Shown here piece by piece: positions 17,745-28,540 of a DNA stretch of 64,000 bases. Each line of letters begins with the position of its first letter. The stretch's first letter is position 1. This DNA comes from Rhizobiales bacterium 65-9 (GTDB taxonomy: Bacteria; Pseudomonadota; Alphaproteobacteria; Rhizobiales; Beijerinckiaceae): contig MKVY01000027.1 of NCBI GenBank assembly GCA_001899525.1, forward strand, positions 197,406 through 261,405, read 5' to 3'. The notes under the pieces were generated by a model. It was not told the DNA's origin, made no database searches, and worked only from the letters and a program-made list of their open reading frames with translations. Both the position numbers and the translations under genes were made by a program.

Positions 17745-18168
17745 TCCTCCGCCTTCGAAAGAGGACGAGATCGAGGAGCTGAAAGACGATCTCGCCCATT
17801 CGATCCGATGGAAGAAGACATACGAAGCGCCCATCACAATCAGTGAGGCGCAGCGCCGCGCCAGGGAGAGGATGGGCTCGCGGGCGACCGCGACGCCGCT
17901 GCTCCTGATCGTTTTCGCCGTCGCAGCCGGCGTTTTCCTGCTGGGCATGCCGCCCTACGCCATCGTTCCCATTCTGATCGCAGCTCTCGCGCTGCTCTAT
18001 GCGGCCTGCCTCTTCTGGGAGCTGTGGTTCTCGAATCAGTCGCGGAAGGCGTGGCGCGCGCAGCAGGCGCGCGATTTCGACGTCGAGATCGGCGAGATCC
18101 GGGGCGAGCTTTACCGGCTGGGCGTGCGGGAGCAGGATTTGCCCAACGAACTGCGACAATCGAGATGA
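17713..18168 (+). CDS. Small two-helix membrane protein inside the mut operon (copy 1)
   Basis: A 151-residue protein whose ATG lies inside the 3' end of mutA (32-base overlap), preceded by a very strong GGGGGGAG site. The first ~50 residues are acidic and charged (MATMQDEEADDPPPSKEDEIEELKDD), then a basic helix ends RARERM. Two membrane helices follow (about 58-78 and 82-105), and the C-terminal ~45 residues are charged and helical (QSRKAWRAQQARDFD...). The architecture and spaced motifs match the next gene, suggesting tandem duplication. The family is not recognised. Its position suggests a role with the mutase or its metabolites, but nothing in the sequence proves this. Confidence 0.8.
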   Translation: MATMQDEEADDPPPSKEDEIEELKDDLAHSIRWKKTYEAPITISEAQRRARERMGSRATATPLLLIVFAVAAGVFLLGMPPYAIVPILIAALALLYAACLFWELWFSNQSRKAWRAQQARDFDVEIGEIRGELYRLGVREQDLPNELRQSR

Positions 18169-18223
18169 TGCGACAGCAATCCCCCAAGCGCCCTCCCCGC
18201 AACGAGAGACGGCGCGCCTTCTG

Positions 18224-18697
18224 ATGGTCAGCTTCCTCAGCGACGGCGGCGACGATCGGCTGATCGACCCCGCGGCGCGCGCCGCCGAGATCGAGCGGCT
18301 GCGCACCGCGCTCGAGGACAGCATCGCCTTCCACGAGCGCATGCTGGGGCCGCCCACGGCCAAGGAGATCGCGCGCCGCGCGCTCGATCGCATGTGGGCG
18401 GGAACCGGCGCCTACATGCTGTTCGTGCTCGTGCTCGTGGCGTTCCTCGTCGCGATCATCTGGGCGCCCTACGGCTTCCCCCTGCCGCTGACGCCGCTCG
18501 TCGTGCTGGCGCCCGCCTTCTTCGCCGCCTTCGCGCGCGAGCGGCGCTTCGGCCTGCAATCCAGCCGCGCCTGGCGCGACGCGCAGGCGGACGAGGCCGC
18601 GAAAAGGATAGAGAGCCTGCGGATGCGGCTGTTCTGGATGGGGGCGGAGGACGGACCCGATTCTGGAGGCGGACGATCCGGAGCGATGGAGCCGTAG
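18224..18697 (+). CDS. Small two-helix membrane protein inside the mut operon (copy 2)
   Basis: A 157-residue protein with the same layout as the preceding one: a helical N-terminus with EDSIAFHERM and ARRALDRM, two membrane helices (about 64-83 and 86-103), then QSSRAWRDAQADEAAKRIESL and a short C-terminal tail ending LFWMGAEDGP. The start is uncertain: ATG 18224 is chosen because upstream codons are only a shadow of copy 1, and only a weak GAGA site is present. Identity to copy 1 is low but the motif order is preserved. Function unknown. mutB begins 115 bases later. Confidence 0.75.
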   Translation: MVSFLSDGGDDRLIDPAARAAEIERLRTALEDSIAFHERMLGPPTAKEIARRALDRMWAGTGAYMLFVLVLVAFLVAIIWAPYGFPLPLTPLVVLAPAFFAAFARERRFGLQSSRAWRDAQADEAAKRIESLRMRLFWMGAEDGPDSGGGRSGAMEP

Positions 18698-18812
18698 AAG
18701 GCGAGAGACGGCGGCGACTCTCGTCGCGATCCGGCGAACAGCCCTACACGCGACAGCGGTTGTCGCCCCCGCCGTCGCAGGTTTATGATTACAACGCATT
18801 TAAAGAGCCGAT

Positions 18813-20978
<2,166 letters not shown>

Positions 20979-21069
20979 CTATGGAGCAGGAGAAACCCGC
21001 TTCATGCCTGCGCGCCAGCGCTGAAAGCCGCGCCTGAAAGAAGCGGAAAACGGACAGCCCCAACCCTTC

Positions 21070-22113
21070 ATGCGCGCATTCTATCATCCCGATCAGGCGC
21101 TGCACGATCCGCAGCAATATATGCGCTTCGGCCAGGTGATCGCGGCGAAAGATCTGCCGACGCGCACGGAGAAGCTGCTGGCGACGCTGAAGCGGCGCAA
21201 CATTCCGATTGAGCGGCCGGCGGCGAACGGGCTGGCCGCCGCGCGCGCGGTTCATACAAGCGCCTATCTCGCCTTCCTCGAAACCGCGTGGGATCGCTGG
21301 ACGCAACTGCCCGAGCGCGGACCCGAAGTCTGGCCGAACACCTTTCCCTACTGGAGCGGGCGTCCAGAGGAGGATGCGCGGCCGCCCTGCCCGGCGCGCG
21401 GGCTCATCGCGCAGGTCGGCTGGCACCTCGGCGACCTGTCGGTTCCGATGGGGCCGCGCAGCTTCACCTCGATCGCGCGCTCCGTCGATGCGGCGATCGC
21501 GGCGGCGGACGATCTTCTCGGCGGCGCGCGCACGGCTTACGCGCTGTGCCGGCCGTCCGGCCATCACGCGCGCGCCGATCGCGCATCGGGCTTCTGCTAT
21601 GTGAACAATACCGCAACGGCGGCGCAGCATCTGCGCCAGCGCTTCGGCAAGATCGCGATCCTCGACGTCGACGCGCATCATGGCGACGGCACGCAGCAGA
21701 TTTTCTACAACCGCCCCGACATCCTCACCGTGTCGGTTCACGCCGACCCCGACGATTTCTATCCCTTCTTCACCGGCTATCCGCAGGAGACCGGACACGG
21801 AGCGGGCGCAGGCTTCAATCTCAATCTGCCTCTCGCGCATGGCGCGACGATCGAGGCGATGTGCGCGGCCATCGACGCCGCGTCGGAGCGCATCGCGGCG
21901 TTCGGCGCCGAGGCGCTCGTCGTCGCGTTGGGATATGACGCGCATGCGTGCGACCCGCTCGGCGTGCTCAAGCTGCAATCGAAGGATTTCGCCGTCATCG
22001 GCGAGCAGGTCAGGGCGATCGGGCTGCCGGCATTGATCGTGCAGGAGGGCGGCTACGCGATCGACGACATCGGCGACTGCCTCGACGCGTTCATCGGCGG
22101 GCTCGGCGCGTGA
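21070..22113 (+). CDS. Histone-deacetylase family amidohydrolase (acetylpolyamine-type)
   Basis: A 347-residue zinc amidohydrolase of the HDAC/AcuC/AphA superfamily. Zinc ligands and the charge relay are visible in RPSGHHARAD, DVDAHHGDGTQ and GYDAH, followed by QEGGYAID containing the catalytic-site glycine pair. The N-terminal start YHPDQALHDP and the insert around WPNTFPYWSG are like those of bacterial acetylpolyamine amidohydrolases, so deacetylation of acetylated polyamines is the best guess over protein deacetylation. No polyamine genes are adjacent. It lies 91 bases after mutB and may be read through from it. Confidence 0.88.
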   Translation: MRAFYHPDQALHDPQQYMRFGQVIAAKDLPTRTEKLLATLKRRNIPIERPAANGLAAARAVHTSAYLAFLETAWDRWTQLPERGPEVWPNTFPYWSGRPEEDARPPCPARGLIAQVGWHLGDLSVPMGPRSFTSIARSVDAAIAAADDLLGGARTAYALCRPSGHHARADRASGFCYVNNTATAAQHLRQRFGKIAILDVDAHHGDGTQQIFYNRPDILTVSVHADPDDFYPFFTGYPQETGHGAGAGFNLNLPLAHGATIEAMCAAIDAASERIAAFGAEALVVALGYDAHACDPLGVLKLQSKDFAVIGEQVRAIGLPALIVQEGGYAIDDIGDCLDAFIGGLGA

Positions 22114-22190
22114 GTTTTGGCGCGTAAAAGCGCGGCCTTGGCGCCGCCGCAATCGCGCGGCGTGGTGACGCAAGCCGCCCGTCACCGTCC

Positions 22191-22934
22191 ATGCGCCTCG
22201 TCAAACCTTTCCTGATCTTTTTCGCCATCGTCTATCTCGCGCCGCTCGGCCTGCACGCCGCCATGTGGATGGCGCAGGATCGCGAGACCGAGTGGGGCCG
22301 CGTCGACTGGTCGAGCGCGGAGTTGCTGCCGCCCGCCGAACTGTCGGAGCCCGCCGCGATCTATGTGTTCGCCGGACGCGTCGCGCGCAGCCCCGGCATC
22401 TTCGCCCATCACCACTGGATCGTGCTGAAGGATCGCGGGGCGGCGCGCTATCAGCGCTATGACGTGACGCGCTGGGCGGGCCTGCGCGAGAACGGGTGGG
22501 CGCCGGACGGGCGCTGGTTCGGCGATACGCCGGTCATCGTCGGCAAGCTCACGGGCGCAGCGGCCGAGACCGCGCTGCCGCGCGTGCGCGCCGCGATCGC
22601 CAACTACGACGCGCGGCGGCGCGACGATTATGTGCTGTGGCCGGGGCCTAACTCGAACAGCTTCGTCAACGCGGTCGTCGCGGCGATGCCGGAAGCGCGC
22701 ATCGCGATGCTGCCGACCGGCATCGGCAAGGATTTTCGCGGCGACGGACTGTTCGCCGGCGCGACGCCGAGCCGCACGGGTTTGCAGATTTCGGCCGAGG
22801 GTCTTCTCGGCTTTTCGGTGGGATGGGTCGAGGGCGTCGAACTGAATATCCTCGGCCTCGTCGCCGGCGTCGATCTTCGCAGGCCGGCGCTGAAGCTGCC
22901 GGGATTTGGCCGCATCGGCGCGGGACCGGTTTAA
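22191..22934 (+). CDS. DUF3750 family protein
   Basis: A 247-residue protein with one N-terminal hydrophobic segment (about 5-24), which may be a signal anchor. The body has AIYVFAGRVARSPGIFAHHHWIV, then RYDVTRWAG, GPNSNSFVNAV and LGFSVGWVEGVELNILGLVAG, which fit the DUF3750 family as I recall it. The conserved His cluster (FAHHHW) and the Asn-Ser-Asn-Ser stretch could form an active site, but no activity is known to me. It follows the amidohydrolase by 77 bases in the same direction. Confidence 0.8.
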   Translation: MRLVKPFLIFFAIVYLAPLGLHAAMWMAQDRETEWGRVDWSSAELLPPAELSEPAAIYVFAGRVARSPGIFAHHHWIVLKDRGAARYQRYDVTRWAGLRENGWAPDGRWFGDTPVIVGKLTGAAAETALPRVRAAIANYDARRRDDYVLWPGPNSNSFVNAVVAAMPEARIAMLPTGIGKDFRGDGLFAGATPSRTGLQISAEGLLGFSVGWVEGVELNILGLVAGVDLRRPALKLPGFGRIGAGPV

Positions 22935-22969
22935 ACGCAATGGAAAAGACGCGGGGCTCGCCGCGCGGT

Positions 22970-24193
22970 TTACTGCGTCGCGGCCTGCGTCACGGGGCCG
23001 GTCGGCGCCTGAGCGGACGGTGACGGCGCAGCGGTCGGCTGCGGCAGGGGCGCAAGCTCCTCATGCGCCACGACCGCCGGGGCGCTCACGGGGCCCGGCT
23101 GCGGAATCGCAGGCGCGGCGGCGGCGCTCGCCTCCACCACCTTCGCATCCTTCAGCCGCGTTCCGATCACCTGCACGATCTGCGGCGCCTCCGCGAACGT
23201 CCCGTGCCGGAAATAGTCGCCGCCGTCGCGCGCGCCGGTGAGATCGTACACGCGCACGCCGAGCGAGGTCACCTCCTCACGCTGCTGCTTGTTCGTCAGA
23301 TCGAGCCCGCCGACACGCGCGCGCGATCCCGCGAGGCGGCTCGACAGCATCAGCGCGCGATCGTCGCTGGCGACGAACAGCGAGATGTTGTCGGCGCGGC
23401 CGATGCGCGCGACCTGGACGCGGAACACGTCGAGATCGAGATCGGGCGCGGCCAGCATCACCGAACCGATCTTGCCGCCGAGCGAGCCGTCGCCGCCGAT
23501 CGCGGCCTGCCGCAGCGCCTCCATCGCCAGCCAGGTTCCCATGGAATGGGCGAGCACATGCACGCGGCCGACATCGGGGTTGCGGCCGAGATCGCGCAGC
23601 AGTTTCTCGAGCGCGTCGCGCGAGGCGGTCGCGCCCTCCTTGTCGGCGCCATAGCCGAACAGCGAATTGCGCGACGGCCATGCGAACAGGACCGGCACGC
23701 CGGAAAATCCCGTGTCGGCGACGATCTGCGTGATCCGGTAGGCGGCCTCGTCGAACGCGGTGTTGTAGCCGTGGACATAAACCAGCACGTCGCGCCCCAA
23801 CCCCGTGCGGCCGGAGAGAAGCCGGGACGCCTCCATCTGGAAGGCTGAATCGCTCAACGGCTTCGCCGGTCCGAGCGTGAAGTGCCGGCTCGCCGACTCC
23901 GGCGTCACGACAGGCCGCTCGATCAGCCCGGGGGAGTGGCCGGGCGGAACGGTGGCGACGATTTCGGAGAATGTCGCCGCGCCGACGCGCGCGCCATTGT
24001 GGGTCGAGGCGACGAGCAAGGGCGCGCGGCGCGCCTGCCCGGGCGCCGAGAAGGGCGACAGGGAGGCCGCGGCTCCGGTGAGGTCGCTCAGGCCGGAGCC
24101 GAGGCAACCGCCGAGGCCCAGCGCGAGGGCCGACGCACATGCGACGCGCCACAGGCGCGCAAAATCCGATCGGGGGGCGGCCAACGCCGTCAC
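22970..24193 (-). CDS. Alpha/beta hydrolase lipoprotein (DUF900)
   Basis: A 407-residue predicted lipoprotein. A basic N-terminus and hydrophobic core lead to a lipobox, with the modified cysteine at C30 (LGLGGC). The hydrolase domain (~60-330) has VLVYVHGYNTAFDEAAYR, which contains the family's VHGYN signature, FAWPSRN, and the nucleophile motif AHSMG. The C-terminal ~70 residues are Pro/Ala-rich and probably disordered. The start codon is GTG at 24193. DUF900 hydrolases are exported esterase-like proteins without established substrates. It is convergent with the DUF3750 gene and divergent from meaB; the 238-base gap to meaB contains no feature I can support. Confidence 0.88.
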   Translation of the reverse strand: MTALAAPRSDFARLWRVACASALALGLGGCLGSGLSDLTGAAASLSPFSAPGQARRAPLLVASTHNGARVGAATFSEIVATVPPGHSPGLIERPVVTPESASRHFTLGPAKPLSDSAFQMEASRLLSGRTGLGRDVLVYVHGYNTAFDEAAYRITQIVADTGFSGVPVLFAWPSRNSLFGYGADKEGATASRDALEKLLRDLGRNPDVGRVHVLAHSMGTWLAMEALRQAAIGGDGSLGGKIGSVMLAAPDLDLDVFRVQVARIGRADNISLFVASDDRALMLSSRLAGSRARVGGLDLTNKQQREEVTSLGVRVYDLTGARDGGDYFRHGTFAEAPQIVQVIGTRLKDAKVVEASAAAAPAIPQPGPVSAPAVVAHEELAPLPQPTAAPSPSAQAPTGPVTQAATQ

Positions 24194-24431
24194 GGCTTCA
24201 CTCCGGCTCGCAAAACCAGCGGCGCGATCCGCCGGAGCGATGCGACGCGCCGCGTGCTTCGCCGCCGAAGATGGCGATGGTGCGGCGGCCGGTGGACCGG
24301 ACAGGGACGGCGGCGCGCGCGAGCCCGGTGTGTCTTTCGGGCCACGCCGCGCTCGCTCGCGGCGGCCGAACTTTCGCCATTTCCCATCGGCCGCTGCTGG
24401 CCCCTGCGCGCCGATCCGCTAAACAGGCCGG

Positions 24432-25442
24432 ATGCTACAGCCGGCCTCCCCGGACCCTCCAGACGACGACCTGCCAGACGACGACCTGCGCGCGCCGCTC
24501 ATCGCGGGCGACCGGGCGGCGCTGGCGCGCGCCATCACGCTGATCGAATCCAGGCGCGCCGATCACCGGGCGCGGGCGCAGGCGCTCCTGCAATCGCTGC
24601 TGCCGCTGACCGGCAACGCGGTCCGCGTCGGGCTGACCGGGGTGCCCGGCGTCGGAAAATCCACCGCCATCGACGCGCTCGGCTCGCTGCTGACCGGACA
24701 GGGGAAGAAAGTCGCGGTGCTCGCGGTCGACCCATCCTCGACGCGCACCGGCGGATCCATTCTCGGCGACAAGACGCGCATGGCCAGGCTCGCGGTCGAC
24801 GCCAGCGCCTTCATCCGCCCGTCCCCCTCGGCCGGCACGCTGGGCGGCGTCGCCAGCCGGACGCGTGAAACGATGCTGCTGTGCGAGGCGGCTGGCTTCG
24901 ACGTCGTGATCATCGAGACGGTCGGCATCGGCCAGTCGGAAACGACGGTCGCCGACATGACGGATTTCTTCCTCGTGCTGATGCTGCCGGGCGCCGGCGA
25001 CGAACTGCAGGGCATCAAGAAAGGCGTGCTGGAAATCGCCGACCTCGTCGCGGTGAACAAGGCCGACGGCGACAATCTCCCGCGCGCGCGCGCCGCCGCG
25101 AGCGAATATTCGGCGGCGATGCACATCCTTGCGCCGGCCTCGCCGCTGTGGACGCCGCCGGTGATGCTGATCTCGGCCGCGACGGGCGACGGACTCGCCG
25201 AGATGTGGATGCAGGTGGAGGAGCACAGACGGCGCTTCGCGCAGAGCGGCGACCTGCATCGCAGGCGCAGCGCGCAGGAGGTGCGGTGGATGTGGTCGCT
25301 GGTGGAGGAGCGCCTGCGATTCAAGCTGCATCACGACGCGGCCCTGCGCGCGCGCATTCCAGCCATCGAACAGGCCGTGTCCGCGCGCGAATTGTCGGCG
25401 CCGCTCGCGGCCGACCAGATCGCGCAGCTCGCGGGACTGTGA
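24432..25442 (+). CDS. meaB: Methylmalonyl-CoA mutase chaperone GTPase (MeaB/ArgK family)
   Basis: A 336-residue G3E-class GTPase that protects and reactivates methylmalonyl-CoA mutase by gating cobalamin loading. Walker A is GVPGVGKST at 70-78, followed by the [19 protein letters not shown] segment characteristic of MeaB/ArgK, the switch region ETVGIGQSE, and the NKADG base-recognition motif. It was long misnamed ArgK (arginine kinase). Presence of mutA/mutB just upstream supports the MeaB role. The first 20 residues contain a duplicated [10 protein letters not shown] acidic stretch created by a 15-bp tandem repeat. Confidence 0.96.
   Translation: MLQPASPDPPDDDLPDDDLRAPLIAGDRAALARAITLIESRRADHRARAQALLQSLLPLTGNAVRVGLTGVPGVGKSTAIDALGSLLTGQGKKVAVLAVDPSSTRTGGSILGDKTRMARLAVDASAFIRPSPSAGTLGGVASRTRETMLLCEAAGFDVVIIETVGIGQSETTVADMTDFFLVLMLPGAGDELQGIKKGVLEIADLVAVNKADGDNLPRARAAASEYSAAMHILAPASPLWTPPVMLISAATGDGLAEMWMQVEEHRRRFAQSGDLHRRRSAQEVRWMWSLVEERLRFKLHHDAALRARIPAIEQAVSARELSAPLAADQIAQLAGL
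24460..24489 (+). repeat. 15-bp perfect tandem duplication in the meaB N-terminus
   Basis: CAGACGACGACCTGC occurs twice back to back (24460-24474 and 24475-24489), adding five codons in frame. It lies in the poorly conserved N-terminal extension before the helical arm, so it is probably neutral. Confidence 0.9.
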
Positions 25443-25451
25443 GACACGCTG

Positions 25452-26114
25452 ATGGCGAGGCGGGCACTCACACTTCTCGTAACCGGCTTCGGACCGTTTC
25501 CCGGCATCCCCGTCAATCCGACCGAAGGGCTGGCGCGACGCCTCGCCCGGTCCGGCAGGTTCCGGCGCATCGGGATCGACGTCGTCGCCCATGTGTTTGC
25601 GACGCGCTGGGCGACCGTCGCGCGCGATCTGCCGAAGGTTCTCGCGGGCGTGAAGCCTGACGCCGTGCTGCATCTCGGCGTCGCCGGGCGGCGGCGCAAA
25701 ATCTCCATCGAGACCATCGCGCGCCCGAGCCCCTCGCGAATCGCGCCCGACGCGGGCGGCCGCAGCGCCGCATCATCAAGCGATCCAACGCATGGAGACG
25801 CGCCCCTGAAGATCGCGGCGCCCGCGCAACCCTTGCTGTCGGGATTCATCGCCGCCGGCGCGCCGGCGCATCTCTCCAACGACGCCGGCCGCTATCTCTG
25901 CAACGCCCTCTATCACCAGTCGCTGGCGCAACGCCGCGACCAGTCATCGCTGCGGCCGACCGTCTTCATCCATGTGCCCATGCCCGGTCCGACGCGGTCG
26001 TCGCCGCCCTCGGCGCGGGTCCGGTCGCGCAAGCCGCGCGAGCGCGAGACGATCAACGGGCTCGAGAATGCGATGCTCGCGCTGGCGCGCGCGGCGCGCA
26101 ACGGCCGACGGTAA
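25452..26114 (+). CDS. pcp: Pyroglutamyl-peptidase I-like cysteine peptidase (C15)
   Basis: A 220-residue peptidase of family C15, which removes N-terminal pyroglutamate from peptides. The start LLVTGFGPFPGIPVNPTE is typical. The catalytic triad is likely E87 (KISIET), C150 (AGRYLCN) and H174 (FIHVP), in the expected order and approximate spacing. The C-terminal ~40 residues are unusually basic and low in complexity (TRSSPPSARVRSRKPRER). The start is 9 bases after the meaB stop, so it is probably co-transcribed. Many alphaproteobacterial homologues are of untested activity. Confidence 0.85.
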   Translation: MARRALTLLVTGFGPFPGIPVNPTEGLARRLARSGRFRRIGIDVVAHVFATRWATVARDLPKVLAGVKPDAVLHLGVAGRRRKISIETIARPSPSRIAPDAGGRSAASSSDPTHGDAPLKIAAPAQPLLSGFIAAGAPAHLSNDAGRYLCNALYHQSLAQRRDQSSLRPTVFIHVPMPGPTRSSPPSARVRSRKPRERETINGLENAMLALARAARNGRR

Positions 26115-26121
26115 GTCGCAT

Positions 26122-27150
26122 TCAAGCGCGCGCGGCCTCAAGCGCCCGCAACAGATCGGCCGAAGGGCTGAGCGCGCCGACCTCGGTTCCGTTCCAGTTC
26201 TTCAGCTTCGGCGTCATCGCCGCCTCGACGACGGGCCGCTCGTCGTCGTCGAGCGAGAGGAGCCGCGCGATGACGCTCGCCATCACCACCTCGGCCGCGC
26301 GTCCCGCGCCGTCCCAGCATTTCAGCGCCACGCCAAGCCCAAGCTCCGGCAAAGCGGCGCAATAGACGCCCTCGGCGCCCGTCTTGGTGAAAGCGCGCTG
26401 TTTCAGCGCCTGCATCAGAACCGTATCGAAGCCGCCCGTTCCACGCACCATGAAAGGCTGCGCCGCCACGGCCGCGCGGATGCGCGCGGCGGCCTGGGCG
26501 CGCGCGGCGTCGAAGGTTTCGCCCGTCCCGAACCGCGCGAAGGCGCGCGCCAGCGCCGCGAGCGGAATCGCGAAGGTGGGGATCGAGCAGCCGTCGACGG
26601 CCATCGCGCGATCGTCGATCGCGTCGCCCGTCGTTTCGCGCAGAACGCTGCGGATGCGGCGCTGAACGGGATGATCCGGCCGCACATAGCCCTTCGCTGC
26701 GACGCCCTCGTGGCAGGCGACGCAGATGAAGCCGGAGTGCTTGCCGGAGCAGTTGTTGTGCAACTGCGTCGGCGTCTCGCCGCGGCGGGCCATGTCGCGC
26801 GCGGTCTCCTCGTCGCCTGGCCAGTGAACGCCGCATTCGAGGCAGGGCTCGTCCATGCCGGCCTTGCGCAGCACGCCGCGCGCGGTCGCGACATGCCGCG
26901 CCTCGCCGCGATGGGAGGCGCAGGCGAGCGCGATCTCGGCGTCGTCGAGCCCATAACGGTCGGCCGCGCCGGTCTCGATCAAGGGCAGCGCCTGCAGCGC
27001 CTTCACCGCCGAACGCGGAAACACGCCGCGCGAAACCTCGCCAAGCGCCAGCAGCAGCCGGCCGCCGGAATCCGAAATCGCGAGCGCGCCGGAATGGCGC
27101 GATTCGATCTGCGCGCCGCGGGAGACTTCAACAAGAAGCGGATCGTTCAT
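26122..27150 (-). CDS. ansA: L-asparaginase, Rhizobium etli ReAV type
   Basis: A 342-residue asparaginase of the family unrelated to E. coli AnsA/AnsB, typified by R. etli ReAV. ReAV uses two Ser-Lys tandems near a zinc bound by two Cys and a Lys. The corresponding residues are here: S47 and K50 in PRSAVKA, C134 and K137 in NCSGKHSG, and C188 in VDGCSIP, each one position earlier than in ReAV as I recall its numbering. It hydrolyses asparagine to aspartate and ammonia in the cytoplasm. The gene is convergent with pcp and followed on the same strand, 42 bases upstream, by argE. The symbol follows rhizobial use and is not a claim of homology to E. coli ansA. Confidence 0.92.
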   Translation of the reverse strand: MNDPLLVEVSRGAQIESRHSGALAISDSGGRLLLALGEVSRGVFPRSAVKALQALPLIETGAADRYGLDDAEIALACASHRGEARHVATARGVLRKAGMDEPCLECGVHWPGDEETARDMARRGETPTQLHNNCSGKHSGFICVACHEGVAAKGYVRPDHPVQRRIRSVLRETTGDAIDDRAMAVDGCSIPTFAIPLAALARAFARFGTGETFDAARAQAAARIRAAVAAQPFMVRGTGGFDTVLMQALKQRAFTKTGAEGVYCAALPELGLGVALKCWDGAGRAAEVVMASVIARLLSLDDDERPVVEAAMTPKLKNWNGTEVGALSPSADLLRALEAARA

Positions 27151-27192
27151 GGCGTGGCCGTCGCATCAATTTCCACGCGCCGCAAGCCGCGT

Positions 27193-28356
27193 TCACCGGG
27201 CGCAATGGGCGATGAGCTTTTCGACGAAGCGCGCGCAGGCTTCGAGCTGCGACTGCTCGATATACTCATCCGGCTTGTGCGCCTGCTCGATCGATCCGGG
27301 TCCGATCACGACCGTCGGAATCCCCGCCATCTTCACGAACAACCCGGCCTCCGTTCCATAGGCGACCTTCGCGTGATCGTTGCGGCCGGCGAGCGCCTTG
27401 GCGAGCGTGACGATGTCGCTCTCAGGAGCGGCGTCGAACCCCGGCACGTCGCCGCGCCAGTCGAACTCGAAACCGCAGGCGGGATCGATCGCCTGCATGC
27501 GCGGCTCGAGCGTTTCGCGCGCCCAGCGCTCGATGCGGCCGGCCACCTCGTCGGGATCGTCAAGCCCGATCGCCCGCACCTCATAGGTGAAGCGCGCGTC
27601 CTGCGGCACGATGTTGGGCGCGACGCCGCCCGAAAACACGCCGACCTGCGTCGTCGTGTGAGGAATGTCGTAGAGCTCGTCGCGGGCGCCCTCCCGCTCC
27701 AACTCTTCCTCGAGATCGCGCACGCGCGCAACGATCCGCGCGCCCCACTCCACCGCGTTGACGCCGTGCGGAACGAGCGAGGAATGCGCCGCCTTGCCGC
27801 GCACCGTGACCCAGACGCGGCGGCCGCCCTTGTGGCCGATCACGACCTGCATGCCGGTGGGCTCGCCGACGAAACAGCCGAGCGGCTTCGCCGGCCTGTC
27901 GCGGAGCCGGCGCAGCAGCGAACGAACGCCGACGCAGCCAATCTCCTCGTCGTGCGAGAAAGAAAAATGGATCGGCGTTTTCAGGTTCGCGGCCTGCATC
28001 GCCGGCGCCAGCGCCAGACAGACCGCGCCAAACCCCTTCATGTCGCAGGCGCCGCGCCCGTAAAGCCGGCCCTCACGTTCGGTCAGCTCAAACGGATCGC
28101 TCGACCAGACCTGCCCATCGACAGGCACGACATCCGTATGGCCGGACAGCACATAGCCGGGGCGATCCTGCGGGCCGATGGTCGCCCACAGATTCGCTTT
28201 CGCGCCGGTTTCATCCGCCACACGCTCGGTGACGGCGCCGAATCCGCGCAGATAATCCTCGATCCAATCGATGCAGGGCAGATTGGAGTTCCGGCTCGTC
28301 GTGTCGAACGCGACGAAGCTGCGGAGAACGTCCTTGATGGAGCTTGTAGTCGTCAT
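27193..28356 (-). CDS. argE: Acetylornithine deacetylase
   Basis: A 387-residue M20-family zinc amidohydrolase producing ornithine from N2-acetylornithine. Motifs are in order: LSGHTDVVPVDG, GRGACDMKGFGA, FSFSHDEEIGCVG with the catalytic and metal-binding glutamates, GEPTGM, and GPGSIEQAHKPDEYI at the C-terminus, the last being characteristic of ArgE. The lid region has KAAHSS. Alphaproteobacteria often carry ArgJ for recycling plus one or more ArgE-like paralogues, so the enzyme may be a paralogue with related specificity. Upstream is the divergent region of the ABC importer operon. Confidence 0.9.
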   Translation of the reverse strand: MTTTSSIKDVLRSFVAFDTTSRNSNLPCIDWIEDYLRGFGAVTERVADETGAKANLWATIGPQDRPGYVLSGHTDVVPVDGQVWSSDPFELTEREGRLYGRGACDMKGFGAVCLALAPAMQAANLKTPIHFSFSHDEEIGCVGVRSLLRRLRDRPAKPLGCFVGEPTGMQVVIGHKGGRRVWVTVRGKAAHSSLVPHGVNAVEWGARIVARVRDLEEELEREGARDELYDIPHTTTQVGVFSGGVAPNIVPQDARFTYEVRAIGLDDPDEVAGRIERWARETLEPRMQAIDPACGFEFDWRGDVPGFDAAPESDIVTLAKALAGRNDHAKVAYGTEAGLFVKMAGIPTVVIGPGSIEQAHKPDEYIEQSQLEACARFVEKLIAHCAR

Positions 28357-28464
28357 GGCGCGCCATCATGCGCGGGCCGCGCCGGTTTGAGAAGCCTCGT
28401 CAACCATCGCGCCGCAGCGCAACGCAAGGCTACGACTGTTTTCTTTTTGTTCCTGAGAGGCGGC

Positions 28465-28501
28465 GCCCGCCAGCAAAAACTTCCTCAGGGGGCTTGCGGG
28501 C
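28465..28501 (+). promoter_or_regulatory. Stem-loop in the leader of the ABC importer operon
   Basis: GCCCGCCAGC (28465-28474) pairs with the 3' arm ending GCGGGC (28501) with one mismatch, leaving an A/C-rich loop. It lies 40 bases upstream of the substrate-binding gene, probably in the leader. A T-rich stretch (28436-28450) precedes it. I cannot identify a promoter with confidence. Confidence 0.3.
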
Positions 28502-28540
28502 GAGCGCGCGCTGTGGCCCGATCCACTCACGGAGGAGAAT

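Noticed and set aside
24194..24431. Possible small gene or promoter in the gap before meaB
   Set aside because: Frames here are Arg-rich shadows without ribosome binding sites, and the only inverted repeat (CTCCGGC/GCCGGAG) has short arms.
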